Assembly (NCBI RefSeq): GCF_002277025.1 | Contig: NZ_NIWD01000008.1 | Span: 69,413 to 133,412 of the forward strand | Reading direction: 5' to 3' | DNA from: Sphingopyxis sp. GW247-27LB | Lineage (GTDB): Bacteria > Pseudomonadota > Alphaproteobacteria > Sphingomonadales > Sphingomonadaceae | DNA length: 64,000 nucleotides | Shown here: piece by piece, positions 41,506-49,281 of the stretch | Layout: each line of letters starts with the position of its first letter | Position numbering within the stretch: the stretch's first letter is position 1 | Position numbers and translations under genes: made by a program | The notes under the pieces: model-generated | The model's input: only the letters and a program-made list of their open reading frames with translations | Told to the model about the DNA's origin: nothing | Database searches by the model: none

Positions 41506-42549
41506 ATGACCAAGGTGGGGCAGAACGACAGCGGCCAGGCTGCGCTCGAAACGGCGATCATCGGCAACAGCCCGGCGATCCGCCAGTTGCGCGAGATGAT
41601 CCGCCGCGTGGCGCGGTCGAACGCCTCGGTGATGCTCTGTGGTCCCTCGGGATCGGGCAAGGAACTCGTCGCCCGCGCCATCCACGACGAAGGCATCCGC
41701 GCCGGCCACGCCTTCTCGGCGATCAACTGCGGCGCGATCCCCGCCGACCTCATCGAATCCGAACTCTTCGGCCATGAAAAGGGCTCCTTTACCGGCGCCA
41801 CCGCGCGCCGCATCGGCCATTTCGAAGCGAGCGAGGGCGGCACGCTCTTCCTCGACGAAATCGGCGACATGCGCTTCGACATGCAGGTCAAGCTGCTCCG
41901 CGTGCTCGAGGACCGGACGATCGTCCGCGTCGGCAGCAGCGAGGCGCGCCGCGTCGATGTCCGCGTCATTTCGGCGACGCACCAGGATCTGGGCGCCGCG
42001 ATCGCCGACGGCAAATTCCGCGAAGACCTGTTCTTCCGGCTCGGCGTGGTCGTGCTGCAGGTCCCCAGCCTCGCCGACCGCGTCGAGGATATTCCCGCGC
42101 TGATCCGCCACTTCCAGAGCCGGATGCCCGCCGACGCCAAATGCCGTTTCGACGAGGCGGCGCTGGCGCTGCTGCTGCGGCACGACTGGCCGGGCAACGT
42201 CCGCGAACTTCGCAACTTCGTCGAGCGCGCGAGCGTGCTCCACGGTGGCGAGACGCTCGGTGCCGACGATGTCGCGCTGCTCCTCAATCCCACCGCGCCG
42301 CGTCCGGCCGCCCCGACGACGACGGCCGGCACCGAGGACGTCCTCCTGCACGCCGCGCCGAAGACGCCGGCGCCGGGCCGTCCGATCGACCTCAAGCGCG
42401 AGATCGAGACGATCGAGCTCGAACAGATCCACGTCGCGCTCGACCTTGCCGACGGCATCATCTCGGAGGCCGCGCGCCTGCTGACGCTCAAGCGCACGAC
42501 GCTGATCGAGAAGATGCGCAAATATGGCGTCCACCAACAGGCGGCCTGA
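41506..42549 (+). CDS. Sigma-54-dependent flagellar transcriptional activator without receiver domain (FlbD/FleQ-like)
   Basis: A 347-residue AAA+ enhancer-binding protein. Walker A is GPSGSGKE (46-53), the sigma-54 contact loop is GSFTGA (93-98, Ser for the usual Ala), Walker B lies in GGTLFLDEIGDM (about 111-122), then WPGNVRELRNF; a Fis-type HTH ends the protein (ISEAARLLTLKRTTLIEKMR). The AAA+ domain starts almost at the N-terminus, so there is no response-regulator receiver; control must be by level or partner. GGAG lies 6 bp before the ATG at 41506; a GTG at 41494 is the alternative. It most likely activates the four sigma-54 promoters here. Confidence 0.92.
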   Translation: MTKVGQNDSGQAALETAIIGNSPAIRQLREMIRRVARSNASVMLCGPSGSGKELVARAIHDEGIRAGHAFSAINCGAIPADLIESELFGHEKGSFTGATARRIGHFEASEGGTLFLDEIGDMRFDMQVKLLRVLEDRTIVRVGSSEARRVDVRVISATHQDLGAAIADGKFREDLFFRLGVVVLQVPSLADRVEDIPALIRHFQSRMPADAKCRFDEAALALLLRHDWPGNVRELRNFVERASVLHGGETLGADDVALLLNPTAPRPAAPTTTAGTEDVLLHAAPKTPAPGRPIDLKREIETIELEQIHVALDLADGIISEAARLLTLKRTTLIEKMRKYGVHQQAA

Positions 42550-42607
42550 CCGGCCGCGCCACGTTCAGCCCTGCTGAAAAAGGGGTACTGGTCCACCCCT
42601 TCGCAGT

Positions 42608-42644
42608 CACCCGGTCGCCCGTCCCCACCTAGGGCGGCCGGGTG
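42608..42644. terminator. GC-rich hairpin after the activator gene
   Basis: CACCCGGTCGCCC pairs with GGGCGGCCGGGTG (12 of 13 positions) around an 11-base loop, 59 bp past the activator stop. There is no strong T-tract directly after it. The rest of the 42550-42848 gap holds the palindromic repeat 42719-42820 and no gene. Confidence 0.5.
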
Positions 42645-42718
42645 CAACGCGTTTTGGATGGCGCAGGCCTTATTCCCGTTCGGCGATTATACCCGCACCC
42701 TCGGTAGTCCTCTTATTT

Positions 42719-42820
42719 GTCATTGCGAGGAGCGGAGCGACGAAGCAATCTCCAGCCATCGACAAGACGGGGCGATAGCTGGAGATTGCTTCCCCCGGCT
42801 TTCGCCGGGGTCGCAATGAC
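42719..42820. repeat. Intergenic palindromic repeat, copy 2
   Basis: Begins GTCATTGCGAGG and ends GTCGCAATGAC, with inner arms GAAGCAATCTCCAG and CTGGAGATTGCTTC. It is the same family as 38552-38632 and lies between the convergent activator and fliS genes. Confidence 0.8.
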
Positions 42821-42848
42821 GCCATAAGGATGCGAACGGAACGAGGGA

Positions 42849-43238
42849 TCAGCGCAGCTGCCGCCACGCCGAACTGATCGTCAGAACCCCGTCGAGCAAC
42901 TCGGCGAACCCCTCGGCGCTGTTCGCCGCGACCGCGTCGTCGAGCTTGCGCCGCATGCTCCGATAGACGCGCGACAGCGCCTCGGCGACCTCGGCGCCCG
43001 CCTCGCGGTCGAGCCCGGCGTCGAGGCCGATCAGGATCGCGCGCGCGCGGTGCGCGGGCTCGGTCGCCGACACGCGCTGCCCCTGCCGCACCATCGCGCC
43101 GAGGACGCCGACCGCGATCTCCAGCTCGTCGTAGAGCATCTGGACCAGCTCGACCGGATCGGCGGCGGCGGCGCGGCTTTCGTGCTGCAGCCGGCGATAG
43201 AGGCCGGTCGCGCGGACGGTCGAGGCGGTCGGTGGCAC
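42849..43238 (-). CDS. fliS: Flagellin export chaperone FliS
   Basis: A 129-residue helical protein with FliS features: ADPVELVQMLYDELEIAVGV near the N-terminus and LSRVYRSMRRKLDDAVAANS further on. FliS binds the C-terminal end of unpolymerised flagellin, the very part that is aberrant in both flagellin genes here. It begins with GTG, 12 bp after fliD, and shares the fliD sigma-28 promoter. Confidence 0.85.
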   Translation of the reverse strand: MPPTASTVRATGLYRRLQHESRAAAADPVELVQMLYDELEIAVGVLGAMVRQGQRVSATEPAHRARAILIGLDAGLDREAGAEVAEALSRVYRSMRRKLDDAVAANSAEGFAELLDGVLTISSAWRQLR

Positions 43239-43250
43239 GGGTGGACGCTC

Positions 43251-44624
43251 TTAATTCTTCTGGTTGTTCCAGATCTCGATCTGCTGCTCGAGATAGGATT
43301 GCGTCGCCTTGAACGCGGCGAGGCGGGCGTCGAGCGACCCATATTGCTTCTCGAGCCGCGCGCGGTAGGCGTCTTCGCGTTCCTCGACCTTGTCGAGCTG
43401 ATCGGCGAGCGTTTCGCTCTTCGCGCTCAGCGATTTCGACACGCGGTCGAGCACGCCGTCGGTCGCGACCGCGGCGTCGCGGATCGCGTCGAGCGCGGCG
43501 GCGATGCCCGGATCGGTCGTCTCGGTGTGCGTCGCGTCGCGCCGCGGATTGAACAGCGCCTCGACCGCGCCCGCGTCGGCGGCGAGCGCCTTGTCGAGCT
43601 TGGCGCTGTCGAGCGACAGCAAGCCGTCCTTGGTGGTCGAGATGCCGATGTCGGTCAGCTTGCTGATCGCGGGGTCGCTGGTCAGCACCTTGCCGACGAG
43701 GTCGGCGAGCTGGCTTTCGAGCTGGCGAAGCGAGCGCGTGCTGCCCGACATGTTGGCCGCCGTCGCCAGGCTCTGCTTGACCTGGTTGTAGACCGCCACG
43801 AAATCGCCGACGGTCTGCTTGATCATGTCGAGCGGCCGGCTCGCGCCGATGTCGACCGGCTGGCCGGGCGCAGCCTTCTTCAGCGTCAGCGACATGCCGG
43901 GGACGACGTCGTCGACGATGTTGGTCGCGCGGCTGAAGGCGACGCCGTCGATCGTGAACTGCGCGTCGCTGGCCGACTGGCCGAGCGTCATGCCGCCGCC
44001 CGCGCCGTAGCCGAAAGCGGCGAGCCCGGGGGCGGCGCCCGCGTCGGCGGTCAGGGTGAAGGCGTTCGACTCGCCCGTCGCGCCCTTGACGATCAGGCGG
44101 TAGCCGCCTTCGTCGGCGATGATCGAGGCCGTGACGCCTGCGTCGCTCGCGTTGATCGCGGCCGCCAGCCCGTCGAGGCTGTCGTTTGCGGCATCGATGG
44201 TGATCGCATGGTCGGTGCCGCCGATGCTCAGCGTCATCGCGCCTTGCCCGATGGCGGCCGTGCGATCGCTGATCACGCCAGAATAGGCGGTCTGCGCGCG
44301 CGCGAGCTGCGTCACCTCGATCGTTGCCGAGAAGCTGTCGGCGTGGAGGCCGGCGCGCGCGGTCGCCGACAAGACGCTGTCGTCGGACACGGTGGGCGTG
44401 CTGCGCAGGGTGCCGTCGCTGACCATCTGGCCGAGCGAATCGGCGAAGCCGTCGAGGTCGGCCTTGGCCTGGCCGACCGCGCTGATCCGCGCCTGGTTCT
44501 GCTGCGTCAGCTGGGTCAGCCGCTCGACCTTCGGCTCGCGCGAGGCGTTGGCGAGGTCGCTGACGAGCTGCGGGATGTTGATTCCCGATCCCATGCCGAG
44601 ATTGTTGATGATGTTGGTGGTCAT
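43251..44624 (-). CDS. fliD: Flagellar filament cap protein FliD (HAP2)
   Basis: A 457-residue cap protein. N-terminal GMGSGINIPQLVSDLANASR and LTQQNQARISAVGQAKADLD; C-terminal DLVGKVLTSDPAISKLTDIG, RVSKSLSAKSETLADQLDKV and FKATQSYLEQQIEIWNNQ match FliD. AAGGA lies 7 bp before the ATG. It is the first gene after a sigma-28 promoter whose -35 overlaps the flhB stop codon, so late genes follow the early operon directly. Confidence 0.94.
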   Translation of the reverse strand: MTTNIINNLGMGSGINIPQLVSDLANASREPKVERLTQLTQQNQARISAVGQAKADLDGFADSLGQMVSDGTLRSTPTVSDDSVLSATARAGLHADSFSATIEVTQLARAQTAYSGVISDRTAAIGQGAMTLSIGGTDHAITIDAANDSLDGLAAAINASDAGVTASIIADEGGYRLIVKGATGESNAFTLTADAGAAPGLAAFGYGAGGGMTLGQSASDAQFTIDGVAFSRATNIVDDVVPGMSLTLKKAAPGQPVDIGASRPLDMIKQTVGDFVAVYNQVKQSLATAANMSGSTRSLRQLESQLADLVGKVLTSDPAISKLTDIGISTTKDGLLSLDSAKLDKALAADAGAVEALFNPRRDATHTETTDPGIAAALDAIRDAAVATDGVLDRVSKSLSAKSETLADQLDKVEEREDAYRARLEKQYGSLDARLAAFKATQSYLEQQIEIWNNQKN

Positions 44625-44643
44625 CGCGATATCCTTCGATCCC

Positions 44644-44670
44644 TTAACGGCGGCGCGCGGGCGGGATTAA
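44644..44670 (-). promoter_or_regulatory. Sigma-28 promoter of fliD-fliS, -35 at the flhB stop codon
   Basis: Minus strand: TTAA (44667-44670), 15-bp spacer, GCCGTTAA (44644-44651). The flhB stop TAA (44667-44669) forms part of the -35. The predicted transcript start leaves only about a dozen bases before fliD, just enough for its AAGGA. Confidence 0.75.
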
Positions 44671-45812
44671 GCCCGATCCTGGCGGCGGCCGTCGGGGTCG
44701 AAGCGGTGCGATGCGGGCACGTCGACGACGGGTTGCGCGCGCCCTTCGGCCGCGGCGCGTTCGAGCTGGAAGACGAAGGCGAGCACGGTCGCGACGGCGA
44801 CGAACAATTCCTCGGGAATCATCCGTCCGGCGCGCGCGGTGAAATAGATGGCGCGAGTGAGCTGCGGATATTCGAGCAGCGGCACCTCGGCGCTGCGCGC
44901 GAGCTCGCGGATCGCGAGCGCGACGTCCCCGCGGCCGCGCGCGACGACGACCGGCGCCGCGTCGACGCCGGGGCGATAGCGCAGCGCAACCGAGAAATGG
45001 GTCGGGTTGGTCAGGATCACCGTCGCCTCGGACACCGCCTTGCGCGCCGATCCGCTCAGGATGTCGTGCGCGCGCTGGCGCTGCGCCTGCTTGAGTTCGG
45101 GGGCGCCGTCGGACTGGCGCATCTCCTCCTTCACTTCCTGCTTGCTCATCATCAAGCGCTTGTTGCGCTGGAACCATTGCGCGGGCACGTCGATCAGCGC
45201 GATGATCACCAGCCCGCTCGCCAGCGCGAGCATCGCATGGCCGATCGCGCGGCCCGCGAGCCCGATCGCGGCATTGAGGTCGGCGGAAGCCATCGTCATC
45301 ACCGCGGGCAGGCTCCGCGCGACGAGCCAATAGCCGATGGTGCCGAGCAGCAGCACCTTGGCGATCGACTTGACGAGCTCGATCAGCCCCTGCGTCCCGA
45401 AGATGCGCTTGATCCCGCTCATCGGGTTGATGCGGTTGCCCTTGAAGGCGAGCGCCTTGCCGCGCCAGCCGAGCGAGCCGAGCATCGCGGGTCCGGCGAG
45501 GCTGGCGAGGATCGCGAGCGCGAAGAGGCTGGCGAGCGGCAGCAGGACCTCGGCGCCGTTCCGCAGCAGGGCTTCGCCGGGCGCGAAATGCGCGACGTCG
45601 TCGGCGCCCAGCGTCAGTCCGCGCCGGAGGAGGTCGCCCGCCGACTGGACGAGCCAGCCGCCCGCCGCGAACAGCCAGCCCGCGCCTGCGAGCATCATCA
45701 GCGCGGTCGCGAGTTCGCGCGACATCAGCACGTCACCCTCGCGCGCAGCATCGGCGCGCTTCTTGGGCGTCGGCTGTTCGGTCTTCTGGTCCTTCTCGGT
45801 GGTGCCTGCCAT
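44667..45812 (-). CDS. flhB: Flagellar export switch protein FlhB
   Basis: A 381-residue export apparatus protein with four membrane helices (for example LFALAILASLAGPAMLGSLG, LALASGLVIIALIDV) and a cytosolic autocleavage domain. The cleavage motif N269-PTH is present in VILTNPTHFSVAL. It switches export from rod/hook to filament substrates together with FliK. It is the last gene of the 15-gene fliE operon, 5 bp after fliR. Confidence 0.95.
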   Translation of the reverse strand: MAGTTEKDQKTEQPTPKKRADAAREGDVLMSRELATALMMLAGAGWLFAAGGWLVQSAGDLLRRGLTLGADDVAHFAPGEALLRNGAEVLLPLASLFALAILASLAGPAMLGSLGWRGKALAFKGNRINPMSGIKRIFGTQGLIELVKSIAKVLLLGTIGYWLVARSLPAVMTMASADLNAAIGLAGRAIGHAMLALASGLVIIALIDVPAQWFQRNKRLMMSKQEVKEEMRQSDGAPELKQAQRQRAHDILSGSARKAVSEATVILTNPTHFSVALRYRPGVDAAPVVVARGRGDVALAIRELARSAEVPLLEYPQLTRAIYFTARAGRMIPEELFVAVATVLAFVFQLERAAAEGRAQPVVDVPASHRFDPDGRRQDRA

Positions 45813-45816
45813 CGGA

Positions 45817-46596
45817 TCAGCCCGCCGCGACCAGCCGCGCCATGTCGAGCGCGTCGGAGAGGAAGCGCGCGAGCGTCTCGGCCATCACCGGGGTCGCCAT
45901 GCCGAGCAGCACGACGCCGGCGAGCAAGGTGGCGGGCAGCCCGACCGCGAACAGGTTCATCGCCGGCGCCGACCGCCCGATGACGCCCATGATCATCTGG
46001 ACGAGGATGAGGACGAAGCCGACCGGCAGCGCGATCGTCAGCCCGGCGGCGAACATCAGGCTGCCGAAGCGGAGGATGCCGCCGATCGCGCCGAACGACG
46101 GAAAGGCGTTTCCGGGGGGCAGCGCGCTATAGCTGTCGACGATGATGTCGATGAGGACGAGGTGTCCGTCGGCGGCGAGGAAAAGCGCGGTCGCGAGCAT
46201 CGAGAGGAACTGGCCGATCGCCGAGCTTGCGGTGCCGCTGAGCGGGTCGATCATCGACGCGAAGCCGAGCCCCATCGCGTTGCTGATCGCTTCGCCCGCG
46301 AGCAGCGCGGCGGCGAGCCCCATCTGGAGCACGAAACCAATCGCGAGCCCGACGACCACTTCGCCGATGATCAGGATGAAGCCCGGCCACGACACCAGCC
46401 CGTCCGCCGGCAGCGCCATGCCCGACGCGGCCACCGCGGGCACGCCGACCGCGAGCGCGATGACGAGGCGGAGCTGCACCGGCACATTGGTCGCGCCGAA
46501 CACCGGCGCGGCGAGAAAGGCGGCGCCCGGGCGGATCATCCCCAGCATCCAGAGCTGGAGCATCGCCTCCACATTGGGGATGTCGGCGGGGTTCAT
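45817..46596 (-). CDS. fliR: Flagellar export gate protein FliR
   Basis: A 259-residue membrane protein of the export gate. Segments such as LWMLGMIRPGAAFLAAPVFG, FILIIGEVVVGLAIGFVLQM and GFVLILVQMIMGVIGRSAPA are typical FliR. It lies between fliQ and flhB, the usual gene order, with 10-bp and 5-bp gaps. Confidence 0.94.
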   Translation of the reverse strand: MNPADIPNVEAMLQLWMLGMIRPGAAFLAAPVFGATNVPVQLRLVIALAVGVPAVAASGMALPADGLVSWPGFILIIGEVVVGLAIGFVLQMGLAAALLAGEAISNAMGLGFASMIDPLSGTASSAIGQFLSMLATALFLAADGHLVLIDIIVDSYSALPPGNAFPSFGAIGGILRFGSLMFAAGLTIALPVGFVLILVQMIMGVIGRSAPAMNLFAVGLPATLLAGVVLLGMATPVMAETLARFLSDALDMARLVAAG

Positions 46597-46606
46597 GCGC
46601 GGATGG

Positions 46607-46876
46607 TCAGCGCACCAGCGCCGGAATCTGCGCGAACAGGTCGCGGGTGAAATCGGTGAGCAGCACGAGGATGCTGCCGCCGAAGATCGCGAGGCAGATC
46701 GCGGTGACGATCAGCTTGGGCACGAAGCTCAACGTCTGTTCGTTGATCGAGGTCGCCGCCTGCACCATGCCGAGCAGCACGCCGACGACGAGCACCGGGA
46801 TCAGGATCGGTGCCGAGGCGAGCGCGAGTATCCACAGCGACTGCTGTGCCACCCCGATGAAATAATCGGCCTCCAC
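46607..46876 (-). CDS. fliQ: Flagellar export gate protein FliQ
   Basis: An 89-residue protein with two membrane helices (LWILALASAPILIPVLVVGV; PKLIVTAICLAIFGGSILVL) and the linking QAATSINEQTLSFVPK, which is diagnostic for FliQ. It lies 4 bp after fliP. Confidence 0.95.
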   Translation of the reverse strand: MEADYFIGVAQQSLWILALASAPILIPVLVVGVLLGMVQAATSINEQTLSFVPKLIVTAICLAIFGGSILVLLTDFTRDLFAQIPALVR

Positions 46877-46880
46877 GACG

Positions 46881-47786
46881 CTATGTCCCGAAGGAGGAGG
46901 CGAGCGAGCCCATCGTCAGCGCCCAGCCGTCGACGAGGACGAAGAGGAGGAGCTTGAAGGGCATCGAGATCACCGTCGGCGACAGCATCATCATGCCGAG
47001 CGACATCAGCGCCGACGCGACGATCAGGTCGATGACGAGGAAGGGCAGGAAGATCAGGAAGCCGATCTGGAAGGCGGTCTTGAGCTCGCTGGTGACGAAG
47101 GCGGGCAGCAGGATTGAGAAGGGGACGTCCTTCGGGCTCGCATAGGCCGGCGCCTTCGCGATCTTCGCGAACATCATCAGGTCGGTCTTGCGCGTCTGTC
47201 CCATCATGAAGCCGTGTAGCGCATCGCCCGAGCGCACCATCGCTTCTCCGATATCGATTTGTTCCTGGCCATAAGGTTCGATCGCGACGCGGTTCACCTC
47301 GCTGATGACCGGCTGCATCACGAACAGCGACAGGAAGAGGCTGAGCCCCACGAGCACCTGGTTCGGCGGCGTCTGCTGCAGCCCGAGCGCGTGGCGCAGG
47401 ATCGACAGCACGATGATGATGCGCGTGAAGCTGGTCATCATCAGGAGCAGCGACGGCAGCACCGTCAGCAGGCTCATCAGGACGAGAATCTGGAGCGACA
47501 GCGACAGCGGGCGGCCGTTGCCGCCGATCTCGCTCACCGCGCGCGACAGGCCGTCGGCGGTCTGCGCATGGACGGCGGGCGCCAACGCGAGCAGCGCGAG
47601 GCCGCCGGCGAGCGCGGCGGCGCATCGCAACAACAAAGCCCGATTCCCCGAGCGAAGACGAGGGGCTTGTTCGAGCGAAGCGAGAACCGGCGGCGTAGCG
47701 GCCTCGACTTCGCTCGGCAGTGCCCCTCGGCTTCGCTCGGGGATGCGGAGTAATTTGGGGTTCGCGCCCTTTGCCTCAATCGACAT
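46881..47786 (-). CDS. fliP: Flagellar export gate protein FliP with repeat-encoded N-terminal extension
   Basis: The conserved part of this 301-residue protein is clear: LPSLLLMMTSFTRIIIVLSI, GLQQTPPNQVLVGLSLFLSL, MFAKIAKAP, and the end FVLVDGWALTMGSLASSFG. It starts at 47786, overlapping fliO by 11 bp with AGGG upstream. A normal signal peptide (CAAALAGGLALLALAPAVHA) begins only at about residue 55. Residues roughly 15-48 are encoded by a 97-bp palindromic repeat (47646-47742) that keeps the frame. Alternatively translation begins at one of three TTG codons after the repeat. Confidence 0.92.
   Translation of the reverse strand: MSIEAKGANPKLLRIPERSRGALPSEVEAATPPVLASLEQAPRLRSGNRALLLRCAAALAGGLALLALAPAVHAQTADGLSRAVSEIGGNGRPLSLSLQILVLMSLLTVLPSLLLMMTSFTRIIIVLSILRHALGLQQTPPNQVLVGLSLFLSLFVMQPVISEVNRVAIEPYGQEQIDIGEAMVRSGDALHGFMMGQTRKTDLMMFAKIAKAPAYASPKDVPFSILLPAFVTSELKTAFQIGFLIFLPFLVIDLIVASALMSLGMMMLSPTVISMPFKLLLFVLVDGWALTMGSLASSFGT
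47646..47742. repeat. Palindromic repeat element inside the fliP reading frame
   Basis: Outer arms CCCCGAGCGAAGACGAGGGGC (47646-47666) and its inverse at 47722-47742 match at 20 of 21 positions. A nested inverted repeat uses the words GAGCGAAG and CTTCGCTC. It lies in frame between the fliP start and the signal peptide. Confidence 0.8.
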
Positions 47787-48051
47787 GAAAATCGCCCTCG
47801 CGGTTGTCGGCGAGGCGGGTCACGCCGTTCCGCGAGACCGACAGCAAAATCTGCTGCCCCGCGAACTCGACGACCGCGAGCTTGGTGCCTGGGCCGAGCG
47901 GGAGCACGCCGATCATCTCGACCGGGCGGCCCTGTTTCTGCGGGCCGAGCGGCACACCCATCTGCACGCGCTTCCACAGCCACAGGCTGCCCCACGCCAT
48001 GCCGCCGACGATCGGCAGCAGAATGAGGAGGCGCAGAATATATTCGAGCAT
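47776..48051 (-). CDS. fliO: Flagellar biosynthesis protein FliO
   Basis: A 91-residue protein with one N-terminal membrane helix (MLEYILRLLILLPIVGGMAW) and a small cytosolic domain with the FliO-like PVEMIGVLPLGPGTKLAVVE and QQILLSVSRNGVTRLA. FliO helps FliP assemble. The start overlaps fliN by one base (TGATG), and the stop lies inside fliP. Confidence 0.88.
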   Translation of the reverse strand: MLEYILRLLILLPIVGGMAWGSLWLWKRVQMGVPLGPQKQGRPVEMIGVLPLGPGTKLAVVEFAGQQILLSVSRNGVTRLADNREGDFHVD

Positions 48052-48386
48052 CAGGCCCTCCGCTCGAAGCCGGCGAGCGCGCGGTCGGGCGCGACGACTT
48101 CGGCGACCTGGATGCCATAGCGGCCGTCGACGCTGACGATCTCGCCCTTCGCGATCAGCGTGCCGTTGGCGTAGATGTCGAGCAGGTCGGTCGCGGCGCG
48201 GTCGAGTTCGACCACGCTGCCTTCGCCCAGCGTCAAAAGGTCGGCGAGCGCCATCGAAGTCGACCCGACCTCGACCGAAACGCGCAGCGAGACGCCCGCG
48301 AGCAGGTCGAAATTGGGCGCGGCGGCGATGCTCTTGGCGTCGCGGCGGTCGCGCGCGGCCTTGGGGGCTTCGCTGATGTCACTCAT
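48051..48386 (-). CDS. fliN: Flagellar switch protein FliN
   Basis: A 111-residue C-ring protein. The SpoA-type C-terminal domain is clear: LLAGVSLRVSVEVGSTSMAL, LLTLGEGSVVELDRAATDLL, DIYANGTLIAKGEIVSVDGR. The start at 48386 has AAGGACCGG upstream; the frame is open from 48413. It overlaps fliM by 8 bp. It forms the base of the rotor with FliM. Confidence 0.93.
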   Translation of the reverse strand: MSDISEAPKAARDRRDAKSIAAAPNFDLLAGVSLRVSVEVGSTSMALADLLTLGEGSVVELDRAATDLLDIYANGTLIAKGEIVSVDGRYGIQVAEVVAPDRALAGFERRA

Positions 48387-49281
48387 GATCCGGTCCTTTT
48401 TCGATGCGATCAATCAAGATGGCCGCGTTTCCATTGGCTTCGCCGATGCTCCCGGACGCGAAATTGCGGCCGGAGACGGTTATCGGGACATGACGCGGTA
48501 TGGTTAACGGAATGATATCGCCGACCTCCAGAGACAGAAGTTTCGTGAGCGCGACCTCGGGGCGGGCGAGCACCGAGCGCACCGGCAGGCGCACGTCCTT
48601 GAGCGCGCGCGACAGCGCGGCGGTCCATACGGGGTCGCCGACCGGCTCGTCAGCGGGCGCGGGCATCGGTTCGGCGCCGCTGATTCCGCGCAGTGCCGCG
48701 AGCGGATAGGCGCAGACGATCGTCCGCTCCTCGAAGGGCGCGCCGCGCAGCGTGAAGCGCTGGACATAGAGCTCGTCCTCGGCGCGAACCGCCTGGAGTT
48801 TCGCGGGATCGCACGTGACGCAGTCGAGCTGCGGCGCGATCCCCATCACCTCGCTCCAGGCCGCGGCGAGCTGTTCGCCGACGTCGCGGCCGAGCCGCGC
48901 GGCGAAGCGCTCCTCGGCGTCGGTCAGCTCCTCGCGCGTGCCCGCGAGCTGGCCCTTGCCGCCATAGAAGACGTCGACGAGCTGGAGAATCAGCGGCCGG
49001 TCGGCGGCGAGGATCAGCGGACCCTTGAGCGGCGGCGCGTGATAGCGCCAGAAGATCGCGGGCGCGGCGGCGGCGCACCAGTCGCCGAAGCGCACTTGCT
49101 CGGCGGACCCGCGCTCGACCTGCACCGTCGGCGCGCCGAGCGCGCGGACGAGGTCGCGCAGCGAGCGCGCGAATCGGTTCGCGATGCCGTCGAGCGCCGG
49201 AAAGGCATAATCGTCGTCGGCCTTGCGCAGCAGCAGCGACGCCTTGGCGTCGACGGCGGGGGTCCTGGCGCGCGCGGTCAC
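48379..49281 (-). CDS. fliM: Flagellar switch protein FliM, canonical CheY-binding motif not evident
   Basis: A 300-residue rotor protein. The middle domain (LRDLVRALGAPTVQVERGSA; VDVFYGGKGQLAGTREELTD; ERFAARLGRDVGEQLAAAWS) and the C-terminal SpoA domain (VGDIIPLTIPRHVPITVSGR) identify FliM. FliM usually opens with an LSQ-type EIDALL peptide that binds CheY-P; here the N-terminus is MTARARTPAVDAKASLLLRK, with no such motif. Switching may therefore work differently. It is joined to fliL by ATGA. Confidence 0.9.
   Translation of the reverse strand: MTARARTPAVDAKASLLLRKADDDYAFPALDGIANRFARSLRDLVRALGAPTVQVERGSAEQVRFGDWCAAAAPAIFWRYHAPPLKGPLILAADRPLILQLVDVFYGGKGQLAGTREELTDAEERFAARLGRDVGEQLAAAWSEVMGIAPQLDCVTCDPAKLQAVRAEDELYVQRFTLRGAPFEERTIVCAYPLAALRGISGAEPMPAPADEPVGDPVWTAALSRALKDVRLPVRSVLARPEVALTKLLSLEVGDIIPLTIPRHVPITVSGRNFASGSIGEANGNAAILIDRIEKGPDHE

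Noticed and set aside
43050-45983. A 977-codon plus-strand open frame over fliS, fliD and flhB
   Set aside because: It is antisense to three clear flagellar genes and its translation is low-complexity Arg/Ala/Asp sequence.
48500-48507. Exact CtrA half-site ATGGTTAA (TTAACCAT on the minus strand) inside fliM
   Set aside because: It lies in conserved coding sequence with no promoter nearby; a single 8-mer may be chance.
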